From Clostridia bacterium (GTDB lineage: Bacteria > Bacillota > Clostridia > Oscillospirales > CAG-272), in NCBI GenBank assembly GCA_017403155.1, contig JAFQOP010000013.1:1-61376 (forward strand): a DNA stretch of 61,376 nt, written 5' to 3'. A model generated the notes under the pieces. The model did no database searches. It was not told where the DNA came from and saw only the letters and a program-made list of their open reading frames with translations. Below are positions 22,855 through 31,119 of this stretch, one piece after another (the stretch's first letter is position 1; every line of letters starts with the position of its first letter). The translations under genes were made by a program, and so were the position numbers.

Positions 22855-24399
22855 TTATCTGTTCCAATATTTTCTGTCGAGGGAGCGGTACATTATTGCT
22901 TCAGCAATGTGGTCTGCGCTGATATTCTCCTCCCCGTCCAGGTCGGCAATCGTGCGTGCAACGCGCAGGACTCTGTCGTGACCTCTGGCGGACAGTCCGA
23001 GAGACTCAAAGGCATCGCGCATAAGCTGCTCCGCCTCGCTGTCAAGAGCACAGTGGCGGCGTATCATAGCGGGAGTCATCTTTGCGTTTGGCACGGGATT
23101 TTTCTCCCCTGCCCTTTCAAGACGGGAATAGGTGAAGGCTCGTGCGCCGTTTACCCTCTTGCGTATTTCCGCGGAGGGCTCGCCCGCCTCGCTCCTGCCC
23201 GAGAGCTCGTCATAGTTTACCGACGGAAGTTCTATCTCTATATCTATTCTGTCGAGCAAAGGTCCGCTCACGCGGTCGAGATATTTCTTTATTGTCTGGG
23301 GGGTGCAGGTGCATTTTCTGCTCCCGTCACCGAAGTAGCCGCACTTGCACGGGTTCATGGCGCAGACGAGCATAAACGAGGAGGGATAGGTAACCTTTGC
23401 TCTCGCTCGTGTAACCGTAACAACACCGTCCTCAAGAGGCTGGCGGAGTGACTCTGTCACGCTCTTGGGAAACTCGGGCAGCTCGTCGAGGAAGAGCACG
23501 CCGTTGTGCGCGAGGGATATCTCACCCGGACGGGGTGTGGCACTGCCGCCGACAAGTCCGACGGGGCTCACCGTGTGATGAGGGGAGCGGAAGGGACGCG
23601 AGCTGACGAGGCTGCCCTTCAGCGTGCCCGCCACGGAATGTATCTTCGTCGTCTCCAGAGCCTCGGCAAAGGAGAGGTCGGGCAGGATTGTCGGAAGCCT
23701 CTTTGCAAGCATCGACTTTCCCGCACCGGGAGGGCCTATCATAAGCACGTTGTGTCCGCCCGCGGCGGCTATCTCCAGTGCTCTTTTCGCCTTATACTGT
23801 CCTCTCACCTCGGAGAAGTCAATTCCAGCAGAATTCTCGCGATACGCCAGCCCCGTGTCAAATTTCGGGGTCGGCTCGAGTGCCGCCTTGCCCTTGAGAT
23901 GCTCGACGAGCGAGCGCACTCCCGAGACACCGTAAACGCGGATTCCGTCAACGACCGACGCCTCCCTTGCATTCTCTGCAGGGACAAAAATCTCCCTTCT
24001 TCCCGCATCGCGTGCGGCTATTGTCATCGGCAGTATTCCGCTGACTGATCTGACCTCTCCCGACAGAGAAAGCTCACCGATGAAGCACTTGTCGGTAAGG
24101 TCTAGCGAGTGGGAGATGGTGCCGTCGCTCTGCAGTATTGCAACGAGGATAGCGAGGTCAAAGGAGCTGCCCTCCTTCTTTATATCGGCGGGAGCGAGAT
24201 TGACTACGATATCCAGGGGCGGAAACTTAAAGCCCGAGTTCTCGCACGCGGCGGCAACTCTGTTTTTCGCCTCCTTTACGGCGGTGTCGGGCAGACCGAC
24301 GAGGTCAAAATGGGGCACTCGGTCCCACGCAGAGCACTCGACCGTCACCTCAAAGCCGTCTATTCCCATAACGGATGTCGTATATACCTTGGAGAGCAT
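22855..24399 (-). CDS. YifB/ComM-family Mg-chelatase-like AAA+ ATPase
   Basis: 514 residues: N-terminal Lon-like fold (about 1-170; VGLPDTAVKEAKNRV), AAA+ core with Walker A GPPGAGKSM and Walker B VLFLDELPEF, a CNPCKCGYFGD...CTC zinc-type insert (seen as MNPCKCG and CTC), and the C-terminal Mg_chelatase_C domain. ComM homologs are hexameric helicases promoting branch migration of recombination intermediates in natural transformation; the role in Clostridia is less clear. It has its own promoter and is divergent from nagA. Confidence 0.92.
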   Translation of the reverse strand: MLSKVYTTSVMGIDGFEVTVECSAWDRVPHFDLVGLPDTAVKEAKNRVAAACENSGFKFPPLDIVVNLAPADIKKEGSSFDLAILVAILQSDGTISHSLDLTDKCFIGELSLSGEVRSVSGILPMTIAARDAGRREIFVPAENAREASVVDGIRVYGVSGVRSLVEHLKGKAALEPTPKFDTGLAYRENSAGIDFSEVRGQYKAKRALEIAAAGGHNVLMIGPPGAGKSMLAKRLPTILPDLSFAEALETTKIHSVAGTLKGSLVSSRPFRSPHHTVSPVGLVGGSATPRPGEISLAHNGVLFLDELPEFPKSVTESLRQPLEDGVVTVTRARAKVTYPSSFMLVCAMNPCKCGYFGDGSRKCTCTPQTIKKYLDRVSGPLLDRIDIEIELPSVNYDELSGRSEAGEPSAEIRKRVNGARAFTYSRLERAGEKNPVPNAKMTPAMIRRHCALDSEAEQLMRDAFESLGLSARGHDRVLRVARTIADLDGEENISADHIAEAIMYRSLDRKYWNR

Positions 24400-24433
24400 A
24401 AGGGTAAACTCCTTTTTCTTTATCTATACCGAT

Positions 24434-24462
24434 ATTATACAACTATTCGCTCACAACTTCAA
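24434..24462 (-). promoter_or_regulatory. Promoter of ComM-family gene
   Basis: Minus strand TTGAAG, a 17-base spacer, TATAAT; AAAGGAG follows before the start. It lies back to back with the nagA promoter. Confidence 0.78.
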
Positions 24463-24470
24463 TAGCTTTA

Positions 24471-24499
24471 TTGACTTTTTCTCCTACACGCGGTATAAT
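24471..24499 (+). promoter_or_regulatory. Promoter of nagA-tcdA-glycosyltransferase operon
   Basis: TTGACT (24471-24476), a 17-base spacer and TATAAT (24494-24499), 45 bases before nagA. Confidence 0.82.
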
Positions 24500-24544
24500 A
24501 GGGGGTGATAAAAGCAATTACAACCGAAGGGAGACGAAAATCCT

Positions 24545-25603
24545 ATGAAGATAATCAAGAACGTAAGCCTCTGTGGCACACTCACCGACATAGCCGTCGA
24601 GGACGGCAAAATAGCAAAAATCGGAAAATGCGAGGAGGAGGGCGTCGATTTTGGCGGCGCGAGAATCTTCCCCGGACTTATAGACGTGCACAGCCACGGC
24701 TGCATCGGCAACGACTCGACCGCGGACGACGCGCTTTCGGAGATGGCAGACTGGGAGCTCGCCCACGGTATCACAACCTGGTACCCCACCACTATGACGA
24801 TGAGCGCGGAGGACATCATCGGTGCAACCCACCGCAACATTGACCTCGGTCATGGCGCAACGATTCCCGGCTTCCACATGGAGGGACCCTTCGTAAACGA
24901 GAAGTACAAGGGTGCGCAGAACCCCGAATTCATTATTCCTCCATCTATGGAGCTGTTCAACAAATGCAAGAACGTAAAGAGAGTCACTCTCGCGTGCGAA
25001 ATTGAGGGTGCGGAGGAGTTTATCCGCGAGTGCCCCGCGCAGGTTTCCATCGGTCACACCGACTGCGACTATGACACCGCGAGGCGCGCCTTCGCGCTCG
25101 GTGCCTCCTCCCTCACCCACACCTACAACGCAATGCCCGGCATCCACCACAGAAAGCCCGGCCCCATAGGTGCGGCATCCGACAGCGAGGGAGTATACTG
25201 CGAGCTCATCTGCGACGGCAAGCACATCCACCCCTCCGCGGTAAGAATGCTCATCAAGATTATGGGAGAGGACAGAATTATACTCATCAGCGACTCGATG
25301 AACGCAACGGGACTTGGCGACGGTGTTTACACCTTCGGCGGTCAGCGCGTTACCGTGCGCGACGGTGCGGCATATATTGACTCGGGAGCTCTCGCAGGCT
25401 CCTCGAGCAACCTCTTCGACTGTGTCAGAGTCGCTATCTCCTTCGGCATTGCGCCCGAGGTAGCGGTCAAGATGGCAAGCGAAAACCCTGCAAGGCTTAT
25501 GGGTCTTAACAAAGGTAGAATTGAGGTCGGTATGGATGCTGACTTCATTATAGTGGACGACGACTTCAACCTCATCAGGGCTATTGCCAGAGGCGAGCTT
25601 TAA
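24545..25603 (+). CDS. nagA: N-acetylglucosamine-6-phosphate deacetylase
   Basis: 352 residues of the amidohydrolase fold: metal motif DVHSHG near residue 48, EGPFVN near 115, SIGHTDCD, the substrate loop THTYNAMPGIHHR and the catalytic Asp in ISDSMNATG. It makes glucosamine-6-P and acetate from GlcNAc-6-P during amino-sugar or cell-wall recycling. nagB is not in the window. Co-transcribed with tcdA (3-base gap). Confidence 0.93.
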   Translation: MKIIKNVSLCGTLTDIAVEDGKIAKIGKCEEEGVDFGGARIFPGLIDVHSHGCIGNDSTADDALSEMADWELAHGITTWYPTTMTMSAEDIIGATHRNIDLGHGATIPGFHMEGPFVNEKYKGAQNPEFIIPPSMELFNKCKNVKRVTLACEIEGAEEFIRECPAQVSIGHTDCDYDTARRAFALGASSLTHTYNAMPGIHHRKPGPIGAASDSEGVYCELICDGKHIHPSAVRMLIKIMGEDRIILISDSMNATGLGDGVYTFGGQRVTVRDGAAYIDSGALAGSSSNLFDCVRVAISFGIAPEVAVKMASENPARLMGLNKGRIEVGMDADFIIVDDDFNLIRAIARGEL

Positions 25604-25606
25604 GCG

Positions 25607-26344
25607 ATGACGGATTTTGAATTGGAGCGTCACTCAAGGACGGAAATGCTGCTCGGAGAGGGCGCGGCAGAGCGCCTTGGGCGCACCCGTGTCGCAATTT
25701 TCGGCATGGGGGGAGTTGGCGGCTACGCACTCGAGGCACTCGTTCGCACGGGTGTTCTGAACATTGACGTAATCGATGCAGACACCGTCAGCCCCTCCAA
25801 CCTCAACCGACAGATTATAGCGCTCGAGAGCACCGTCGGACGGATGAAAACGGAGGCTGCAAGAGAGAGAGCACTGGCGATCAATTCCGCCGCATGCATC
25901 AAAGTGCACAGCTGCTTCTACTCCCCGGAGGACGAGTGCGGTATCTGCCTCTCGGACTACGATTATATAATCGATGCTATCGACACGGTGGATGCCAAGT
26001 GTCATCTGATAAAGAGAGCAGCCGAGGCAGGAGTGCCGATAATTTCCTCGATGGGAACGGGAGGAAAAACCGACCCGACGAAAATAAAAATCGCCGATAT
26101 ATACAAGACCTCCGTATGCCCTCTCGCGAGGACCGTGCGCACCAGACTGCGCAAGATGGGAATAAAATCCCTGAGGGTCGTCTACTCCGAGGAGGAGCCT
26201 CGCCGCGCAGTGGTGGAGGACACCCACGGAGATCGGGTCGTGCACCGTGCCCCGGGCAGCATTATGCTCGTCCCTGCGGCGGCAGGGCTGGCTATGGCAT
26301 ACGAGGTCATAAACTATCTTCTCACGGAGGGTGGCAAGGAATGA
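25607..26344 (+). CDS. tcdA: tRNA threonylcarbamoyladenosine dehydratase
   Basis: 245 residues of the ThiF/E1 superfamily: nucleotide-binding GMGGVGGYALEALVR, DADTVSPSNLNRQ and DAIDTVDAK. Length and SMGTGGKTDPTKIKIADIYKTSVCPLARTVR match TcdA/CsdL, which cyclises t6A37 to ct6A in an ATP-dependent step. Its stop overlaps the next start as ATGA. Confidence 0.92.
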   Translation: MTDFELERHSRTEMLLGEGAAERLGRTRVAIFGMGGVGGYALEALVRTGVLNIDVIDADTVSPSNLNRQIIALESTVGRMKTEAARERALAINSAACIKVHSCFYSPEDECGICLSDYDYIIDAIDTVDAKCHLIKRAAEAGVPIISSMGTGGKTDPTKIKIADIYKTSVCPLARTVRTRLRKMGIKSLRVVYSEEEPRRAVVEDTHGDRVVHRAPGSIMLVPAAAGLAMAYEVINYLLTEGGKE

Positions 26345-27594
26345 AGCTATCAATAGTTATCTGCGTATACAACACCGACGTCGGATATCTCGACGAGTGC
26401 CTGCGTTCCCTCACGGAGAGCACCCTCGCGCACCCTGAAGTCATCGGACGGGAGGATATCACCTACGAAATAGTGATGGTTGACGACGGCTCGCGCCTCT
26501 ACTACGGCGACCTTATCAACAAATACGGACTCAGGTATATCAAGACAGAGAATCGCGGCATCTTTGCCGCTCGCACACTCGGTGTATCGCTGGCAGACGG
26601 AGACTACATTGCCTTCTGCGATAGCGACGATACGGTATCCTTCAACTACCATCTGCCCATGCTTCTCGCGGCAGAGCGCTCCGGCGCAGATATCGTTATC
26701 AACGACTGGGCATTCCACACCGCGAAGGCAAGATACTACTGCACCATGGACACCACGATAAACGACACCTTCTCCCTCGAGGGAGAGGCGCCCCTTGCCA
26801 GATTCCTCGCCCAAAAAGGGCGCGAGCACTCCTACTACGTGCTCTGGAACAAGATATACTCTGCCCCCCTTCTTAAGCGGGCGACAGAAAAGGCAAACGC
26901 GGCAACGGAGGGCATCGAGAGATACAACTACTCCGAGGACGCGCTGATAAACTTTTTCGCCTTCAAGGACGCAAAAAGGTGCGAAAATCTTCACACGGGA
27001 TACTACTTCTACCGAATTCACGACTCTCAGAGCGTTAACGTTGTAAGGCAGGAGACCCTCGAAAGGCAGGTGCGTCTGACCACCAAGACACTCTCGGTAA
27101 TGACCGAGGAGGTGAAGGGAACAGAGGGCGCTGCGGGCTACCTCGCAGCGATACGCGACTGGGGCGAATATATGGCAAGGAGCCACTTCTCCCACGCAAA
27201 ATCCAACGGCTATGAGGAGCTCTACCCCCTCATCAAGGAGCTGTACGGTGTCAAAAGGCTGCGCCGCGCAAAATACTCGGACGGTCGCTGCTACCAGAAG
27301 AACCGTCTGCTCGGCAACAACCACGTCGACATTGACCGCGCGCTGCTCGCGCTGTGGCTCGAGCGAGGAGGCGAGATATGCATCGAAAAGAGCTCAAGGT
27401 ATCTCAAGAAAACGCTTGCCTACATGGAGGGCGTCGGCATCCGCGTAAGTGAGGCAAGGACGGGCAAGGCAATTCCGCGCGAGCAGATTTCGCTGAAGCG
27501 CCGCATACTCCTCATACCGATTGTTTACCGACTCGGCATGCTCCTCTTCCCCAAGGGGTCGAGGCTGCGCGCCCTTTTGAAAAAGAAGATATAG
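26341..27594 (+). CDS. Family 2 glycosyltransferase
   Basis: 417 residues from MKLSIVICVYN; the open frame extends far upstream through tcdA in a shadow frame and that part is discarded. GT-A fold: nucleotide-binding VYNTDVGYLDECLRS, EIVMVDDGS, and the DXD-like FCDSDDT. The C-terminal half (about 230-417) is helical and basic with no membrane segment. The acceptor is unknown. Convergent with the polysaccharide operon and may serve the same surface glycan. Confidence 0.85.
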   Translation: MKLSIVICVYNTDVGYLDECLRSLTESTLAHPEVIGREDITYEIVMVDDGSRLYYGDLINKYGLRYIKTENRGIFAARTLGVSLADGDYIAFCDSDDTVSFNYHLPMLLAAERSGADIVINDWAFHTAKARYYCTMDTTINDTFSLEGEAPLARFLAQKGREHSYYVLWNKIYSAPLLKRATEKANAATEGIERYNYSEDALINFFAFKDAKRCENLHTGYYFYRIHDSQSVNVVRQETLERQVRLTTKTLSVMTEEVKGTEGAAGYLAAIRDWGEYMARSHFSHAKSNGYEELYPLIKELYGVKRLRRAKYSDGRCYQKNRLLGNNHVDIDRALLALWLERGGEICIEKSSRYLKKTLAYMEGVGIRVSEARTGKAIPREQISLKRRILLIPIVYRLGMLLFPKGSRLRALLKKKI

Positions 27595-27607
27595 TTCAGA
27601 TGCAAAG

Positions 27608-27646
27608 AAAATCACCCCGTGTCGTAATAACACGGGGTGATTTTTT
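27608..27646. terminator. Terminator, probably bidirectional
   Basis: AAATCACCCCGTGT pairs with ACACGGGGTGATTT around a short AT loop, with a T6 tail on the plus strand. It ends the nagA operon and could also stop the convergent polysaccharide operon. Confidence 0.9.
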
Positions 27647-27650
27647 GATA

Positions 27651-27754
27651 CGAAAGCCCGTAGGGCAAACGGATTTAGAGCAGAAATCGTCGTTCTCCGA
27701 CCGAGAGGCGTATGTGCATACGTCGGAGGGTTATGCCTAAATACGGAAGCCCGA
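27651..27754. other. Hairpin-dense noncoding segment after the terminator
   Basis: Within about 100 bases there are GCCC-gta-GGGC, GATTT-agagcag-AAATC, and a compound stem in which CTCCGA (27695-27700) pairs with TCGGAG (27723-27728) around CGTATG-tg-CATACG. A CCGAGAGG-like bulge sits only on the 5' side. It resembles in layout the modules at 367-419 and 546-598, but sequence similarity is weak. Confidence 0.4.
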
Positions 27755-28924
27755 CTATTCAAGTCCCAAAGACTTCAGCATAGCCTCCGCCTCCAGAGCC
27801 TCGTCTGCCGTGAGTGCGGCATTTGTTTTCAGCTCGTTTATAGAACGGCTGAGCTTGCCTCTGAAGATAAGCCTGAACCACCTGACGACCTCAAATACGG
27901 GGGTGAGCCATTTATGCTTTTTCAGTATCGGGAACATCTCGCGAAGGGATTTATACGGCAGGAAGATGCGACGCATAGCATAGGAGAGCTTGCCGCCCCT
28001 GCGGCTCTGCTGCACCTTGACCCTCGTCTCAACGTTACCGTATATTCCGCACCTTATGATATGGCGCGCATATACCTCGCCCTCACCGTCAAGCTCCTCT
28101 CCCATAAACCACGCGCGCGCAAGCGCACTCGACCGAGCGGCAAAGGTGCCGAGCCCTGCTTTGGCAAGCAGAGCCTCTCTGGCGGCGGTGTCAACTCCCT
28201 CCATACGGTCAAGAAGGCAGAGGTCAACAAAGAATCGGACACCGAGTCCTCCCTCGAAGAGATGCTTCATCATATGTGCCACCTGGTAGAGGTAGAAGAG
28301 GTCGTCACGCATCAAGTAGGTATAGGAGCCTTCAGGAGCTGTCGCGCTATCCCACACGCCACCAAGAAGAGCATTTATCTTCGGATAGGAGAAGTCCTCG
28401 ATAAGGGTGAAGTGCAGCTCAACGTGCACACCTCCCTCCGATTTGAAGGATACGTCGTGGAAGCTCTTTGCCACTCTTGTGTAGCCGAGCTCCTCAACGA
28501 GCAGAGACGACGCGCGCTCGAGCTCCTCCTCGCGCACAAGAATATCAATATCACAGCTTGTACGCATCCAGGGGGAGGGATAGAGAGCACGGATTACCGA
28601 GCCCTTCAGAGGAATATGTGCGACTCCGCCCTCACAGAAGGCGCGAGTAATCTGTCCGAGCTCGTATTCTATTCCGCGATAGCGGTAGATTGCCGAATAG
28701 CGGGCGCGGCGCAGGCGCAAGGAGGTCTCGTCCTCTGCGAGAAGCCCAAGCCTTGAAAGACCCTCGCCCACTATGTGCCCGAGGTCGTGTGCCGTTGCCT
28801 CGCGGCACAGAGCGGCATAGCTCTCGGGCTCGCGGACTATGGAGCGAAGGAGCTGTACGTCACATTCTTCGCCAAAAACGTCCGAGCGAACAAGCGACAA
28901 AATCGCCTCTGTTGTTCGTTCCAT
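27755..28924 (-). CDS. Nucleotidyltransferase-family protein of polysaccharide locus
   Basis: 389 residues. PLKGSVIRALYPSPWMRTSCDIDILVREEEL at residues about 110-140 is the nucleotidyltransferase-fold motif of the PF14907-type (NTP_transf_5) family, with the acidic DIDIL pair. HVELHF supplies a third acidic position. Such genes are frequent in exopolysaccharide and peptide-modification clusters, but their reaction is not well established. Last gene of the 14-gene operon; GAAAGGAG upstream of ATG. Confidence 0.78.
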   Translation of the reverse strand: MERTTEAILSLVRSDVFGEECDVQLLRSIVREPESYAALCREATAHDLGHIVGEGLSRLGLLAEDETSLRLRRARYSAIYRYRGIEYELGQITRAFCEGGVAHIPLKGSVIRALYPSPWMRTSCDIDILVREEELERASSLLVEELGYTRVAKSFHDVSFKSEGGVHVELHFTLIEDFSYPKINALLGGVWDSATAPEGSYTYLMRDDLFYLYQVAHMMKHLFEGGLGVRFFVDLCLLDRMEGVDTAAREALLAKAGLGTFAARSSALARAWFMGEELDGEGEVYARHIIRCGIYGNVETRVKVQQSRRGGKLSYAMRRIFLPYKSLREMFPILKKHKWLTPVFEVVRWFRLIFRGKLSRSINELKTNAALTADEALEAEAMLKSLGLE

Positions 28925-28983
28925 CTCCTCACTCCTTTCTGCATTTTATATGCTATTTGCTAACTAAAGTTGTCAAAATCCGA

Positions 28984-30021
28984 TTATTTTCCGAGCTTGG
29001 CAAGCTCCTCGCGGATATACTCGAGAGAGAGCAGCTTTGCCTGCACGGCCTCGACACCGAGCAGCTCGGTGTTGTTCGAATTAAACTCGGAGAGGGGGTT
29101 GCGGTCCGCATCTCCGTCCTTGAAGTACTTATCGTAGTTGAGTCCGCGGTTGTCCGAGGGAACACGGTAGAACTCGCCCATATCAACGGCATTGGCGCAC
29201 TCCTCGTTGGTGAGGAGGGTCTCATACATCTTCTCTCCGTGGCGGATACCGATTACCTTTATTTCGGTGTCGGGATTGAACAGACCCGTAACAGCCTTGG
29301 CAAGAGTCTCGATGGTGCAGGCAGGCGCCTTCTGAACAAGAATATCTCCGTTCACACCGTTTTCAAAGGCAAAGAGAACGAGGTCGACCGCCTCGTCCAG
29401 AGACATGATGAATCTTGTCATCGAGGGCTCGGTGATGGTGATGGGGTTGCCCGCCTTAATCTGCTCTATCCAGAGTGGAATAACCGAGCCGCGCGAGCAC
29501 ATTACGTTGCCGTATCTTGTGCAGCATATCTTCGTCGTGTCCGTGTTTCTCGACTTTGCAACTGCGACCCTCTCCTCAAGTGCCTTGGTGATGCCCATTG
29601 CATTGACGGGATAAGCCGCCTTGTCGGTGGAGAGACAAATGACCGACTTCACGCCCGCCTCGATAGCGGCGGTAAGCACGTTGTCAGTGCCTATTACGTT
29701 TGTCCTCACAGCCTCCATCGGAAAGAACTCGCAGGAGGGAACCTGCTTGAGGGCTGCGGCGTGGAAGATGTAGTCGACGCCGTGCATAGCACCGCGCACG
29801 CTCTCAAGACTTCTCACGTCACCGATATAGAACTTGATTTTCTCCGCGACCTCGGGCATTTTCGCCTGAAACTCGTGGCGCATATCGTCCTGCTTCTTCT
29901 CGTCGCGCGAGAAAATTCTTATCTCTCCGATATCCGTGCGCAGAAAGCGGTTGAGCACCGCGTTTCCAAACGAGCCCGTGCCGCCCGTTATAAGAAGTGT
30001 TTTTCCTTTAAAAACTGACAT
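28984..30021 (-). CDS. CapE/FnlA-type UDP-GlcNAc 4,6-dehydratase (5-inverting)
   Basis: 345 residues, extended SDR fold: GGTGSFGNAV near residue 13, SRDEKKQDDMR, HAAALKQVPSCEFFP and STDKAAYPVNAMGITK, in which Met occupies the usual catalytic Tyr position (MxxxK), as in CapE. Closely resembles S. aureus CapE along its length by memory. CapE makes the 4-keto-6-deoxy-L-arabino intermediate of UDP-L-FucNAc synthesis. The CapF reductase partner is not in the window. GGAGG start; overlaps the 2-epimerase gene by 14 bases. Confidence 0.86.
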   Translation of the reverse strand: MSVFKGKTLLITGGTGSFGNAVLNRFLRTDIGEIRIFSRDEKKQDDMRHEFQAKMPEVAEKIKFYIGDVRSLESVRGAMHGVDYIFHAAALKQVPSCEFFPMEAVRTNVIGTDNVLTAAIEAGVKSVICLSTDKAAYPVNAMGITKALEERVAVAKSRNTDTTKICCTRYGNVMCSRGSVIPLWIEQIKAGNPITITEPSMTRFIMSLDEAVDLVLFAFENGVNGDILVQKAPACTIETLAKAVTGLFNPDTEIKVIGIRHGEKMYETLLTNEECANAVDMGEFYRVPSDNRGLNYDKYFKDGDADRNPLSEFNSNNTELLGVEAVQAKLLSLEYIREELAKLGK

Positions 30022-31114
30022 ATCCTACCTCCAAAATGTCTGCGATGCGCTTGCAGGCGAGTCCGTCACCGTAGGGGTTGGACGCATGTGCCATCGCGTT
30101 ATATTCGTCTTTGTTTTCCAGCAGCTGCTTGAAGCTGTTGTATATTACCTCCTCATCCGTGCCGACGAGGCGCAGAGTCCCTGCCTTTATACCCTCGGGG
30201 CGCTCGGTGGTGTCGCGCATTACAAGCACGGGCTTGCCGAGGGAGGGTGCCTCCTCCTGAATTCCGCCGGAGTCGGTGAGTATCATATAGCTGTTTGCCA
30301 TAAAGTTGTGGAAGTCGAGCACCTCAAGAGGCTCGATTATTTTTATTCTGTCGAAGCCTCCGAGCTCCTCCTCGGCTGCCGCCCTTACGACGGGGTTCAT
30401 ATGTATCGGGTATATCGCCTTGAGGTCAGGATGCTCCTCCATTACCCTTCTTATCGCGCGGAACATATTGTGCATAGGCTCGCCGAGATTCTCTCGGCGG
30501 TGCGCGGTGATGAGGATGAGTCGGGAGCCCTTGGCCCATTCGAGCTCGGGGTGCGTGTATCCCTCCTTCACGGTCGTTTTCAGCGCGTCAATGGCGGTGT
30601 TGCCCGTGACGTATATCGACTCGGGGTCGCGCCCCTCTCTGATGAGGTTGTCGCGGGAGGGCTCTGTGGGAGCAAAATTGTATTTTGATATAATTGATAC
30701 CGCCTGGCGGTTGAACTCCTCGGGATAGGGGCTGTAAATATTGTAGGTGCGAAGTCCTGCCTCAACGTGACCGACGGGTATCTGCTTATAGAAGCAGGCA
30801 AGGGCGGTAACAAAGGTCGTCGAGGTATCTCCGTGGACGAGCACGACGTCAGGCTTCACCTCGTCGAGCACCTCACCTATGCGGTTCAGAATGTTCGTCG
30901 TAATATCGAAGAGGGTCTGCCCCGCCTTCATTATAGAGAGGTCGTAGTCGGGCACGACACCAAAGGTGTCGAGAACCATATCGAGCATCTGACGGTGCTG
31001 ACCCGTCACGCAGACGACGGTCTTAATTCCCTCTCTTGTTTTCAGCTCATTTACAAGCGGACACATCTTAATTGCCTCGGGTCTTGTGCCAAAGACAAGC
31101 ATCACTGTTTTCAT
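30008..31114 (-). CDS. UDP-N-acetylglucosamine 2-epimerase (non-hydrolysing)
   Basis: 368 residues, GT-B-like fold: FGTRPEAIKMCPL at the N-terminus, VHGDTSTTF, VGHVEAGLRT, HRRENLG and DSGGIQEEAPSLGKPVLVMR. These are hallmarks of WecB/MnaA, which interconverts UDP-GlcNAc and UDP-ManNAc. Because CapE is the next gene, a CapG/FnlC-like role on a 6-deoxy sugar is also possible, but the sequence looks more MnaA-like. Confidence 0.88.
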   Translation of the reverse strand: MKTVMLVFGTRPEAIKMCPLVNELKTREGIKTVVCVTGQHRQMLDMVLDTFGVVPDYDLSIMKAGQTLFDITTNILNRIGEVLDEVKPDVVLVHGDTSTTFVTALACFYKQIPVGHVEAGLRTYNIYSPYPEEFNRQAVSIISKYNFAPTEPSRDNLIREGRDPESIYVTGNTAIDALKTTVKEGYTHPELEWAKGSRLILITAHRRENLGEPMHNMFRAIRRVMEEHPDLKAIYPIHMNPVVRAAAEEELGGFDRIKIIEPLEVLDFHNFMANSYMILTDSGGIQEEAPSLGKPVLVMRDTTERPEGIKAGTLRLVGTDEEVIYNSFKQLLENKDEYNAMAHASNPYGDGLACKRIADILEVGYVSF

Positions 31115-31119
31115 ATCGG

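Noticed and set aside
25894-26340. N-terminal extension of the glycosyltransferase through tcdA
   Set aside because: The GT-A domain begins at MKLSIVICVYN; the upstream part is a low-complexity shadow of tcdA, whose ThiF motifs are clear.
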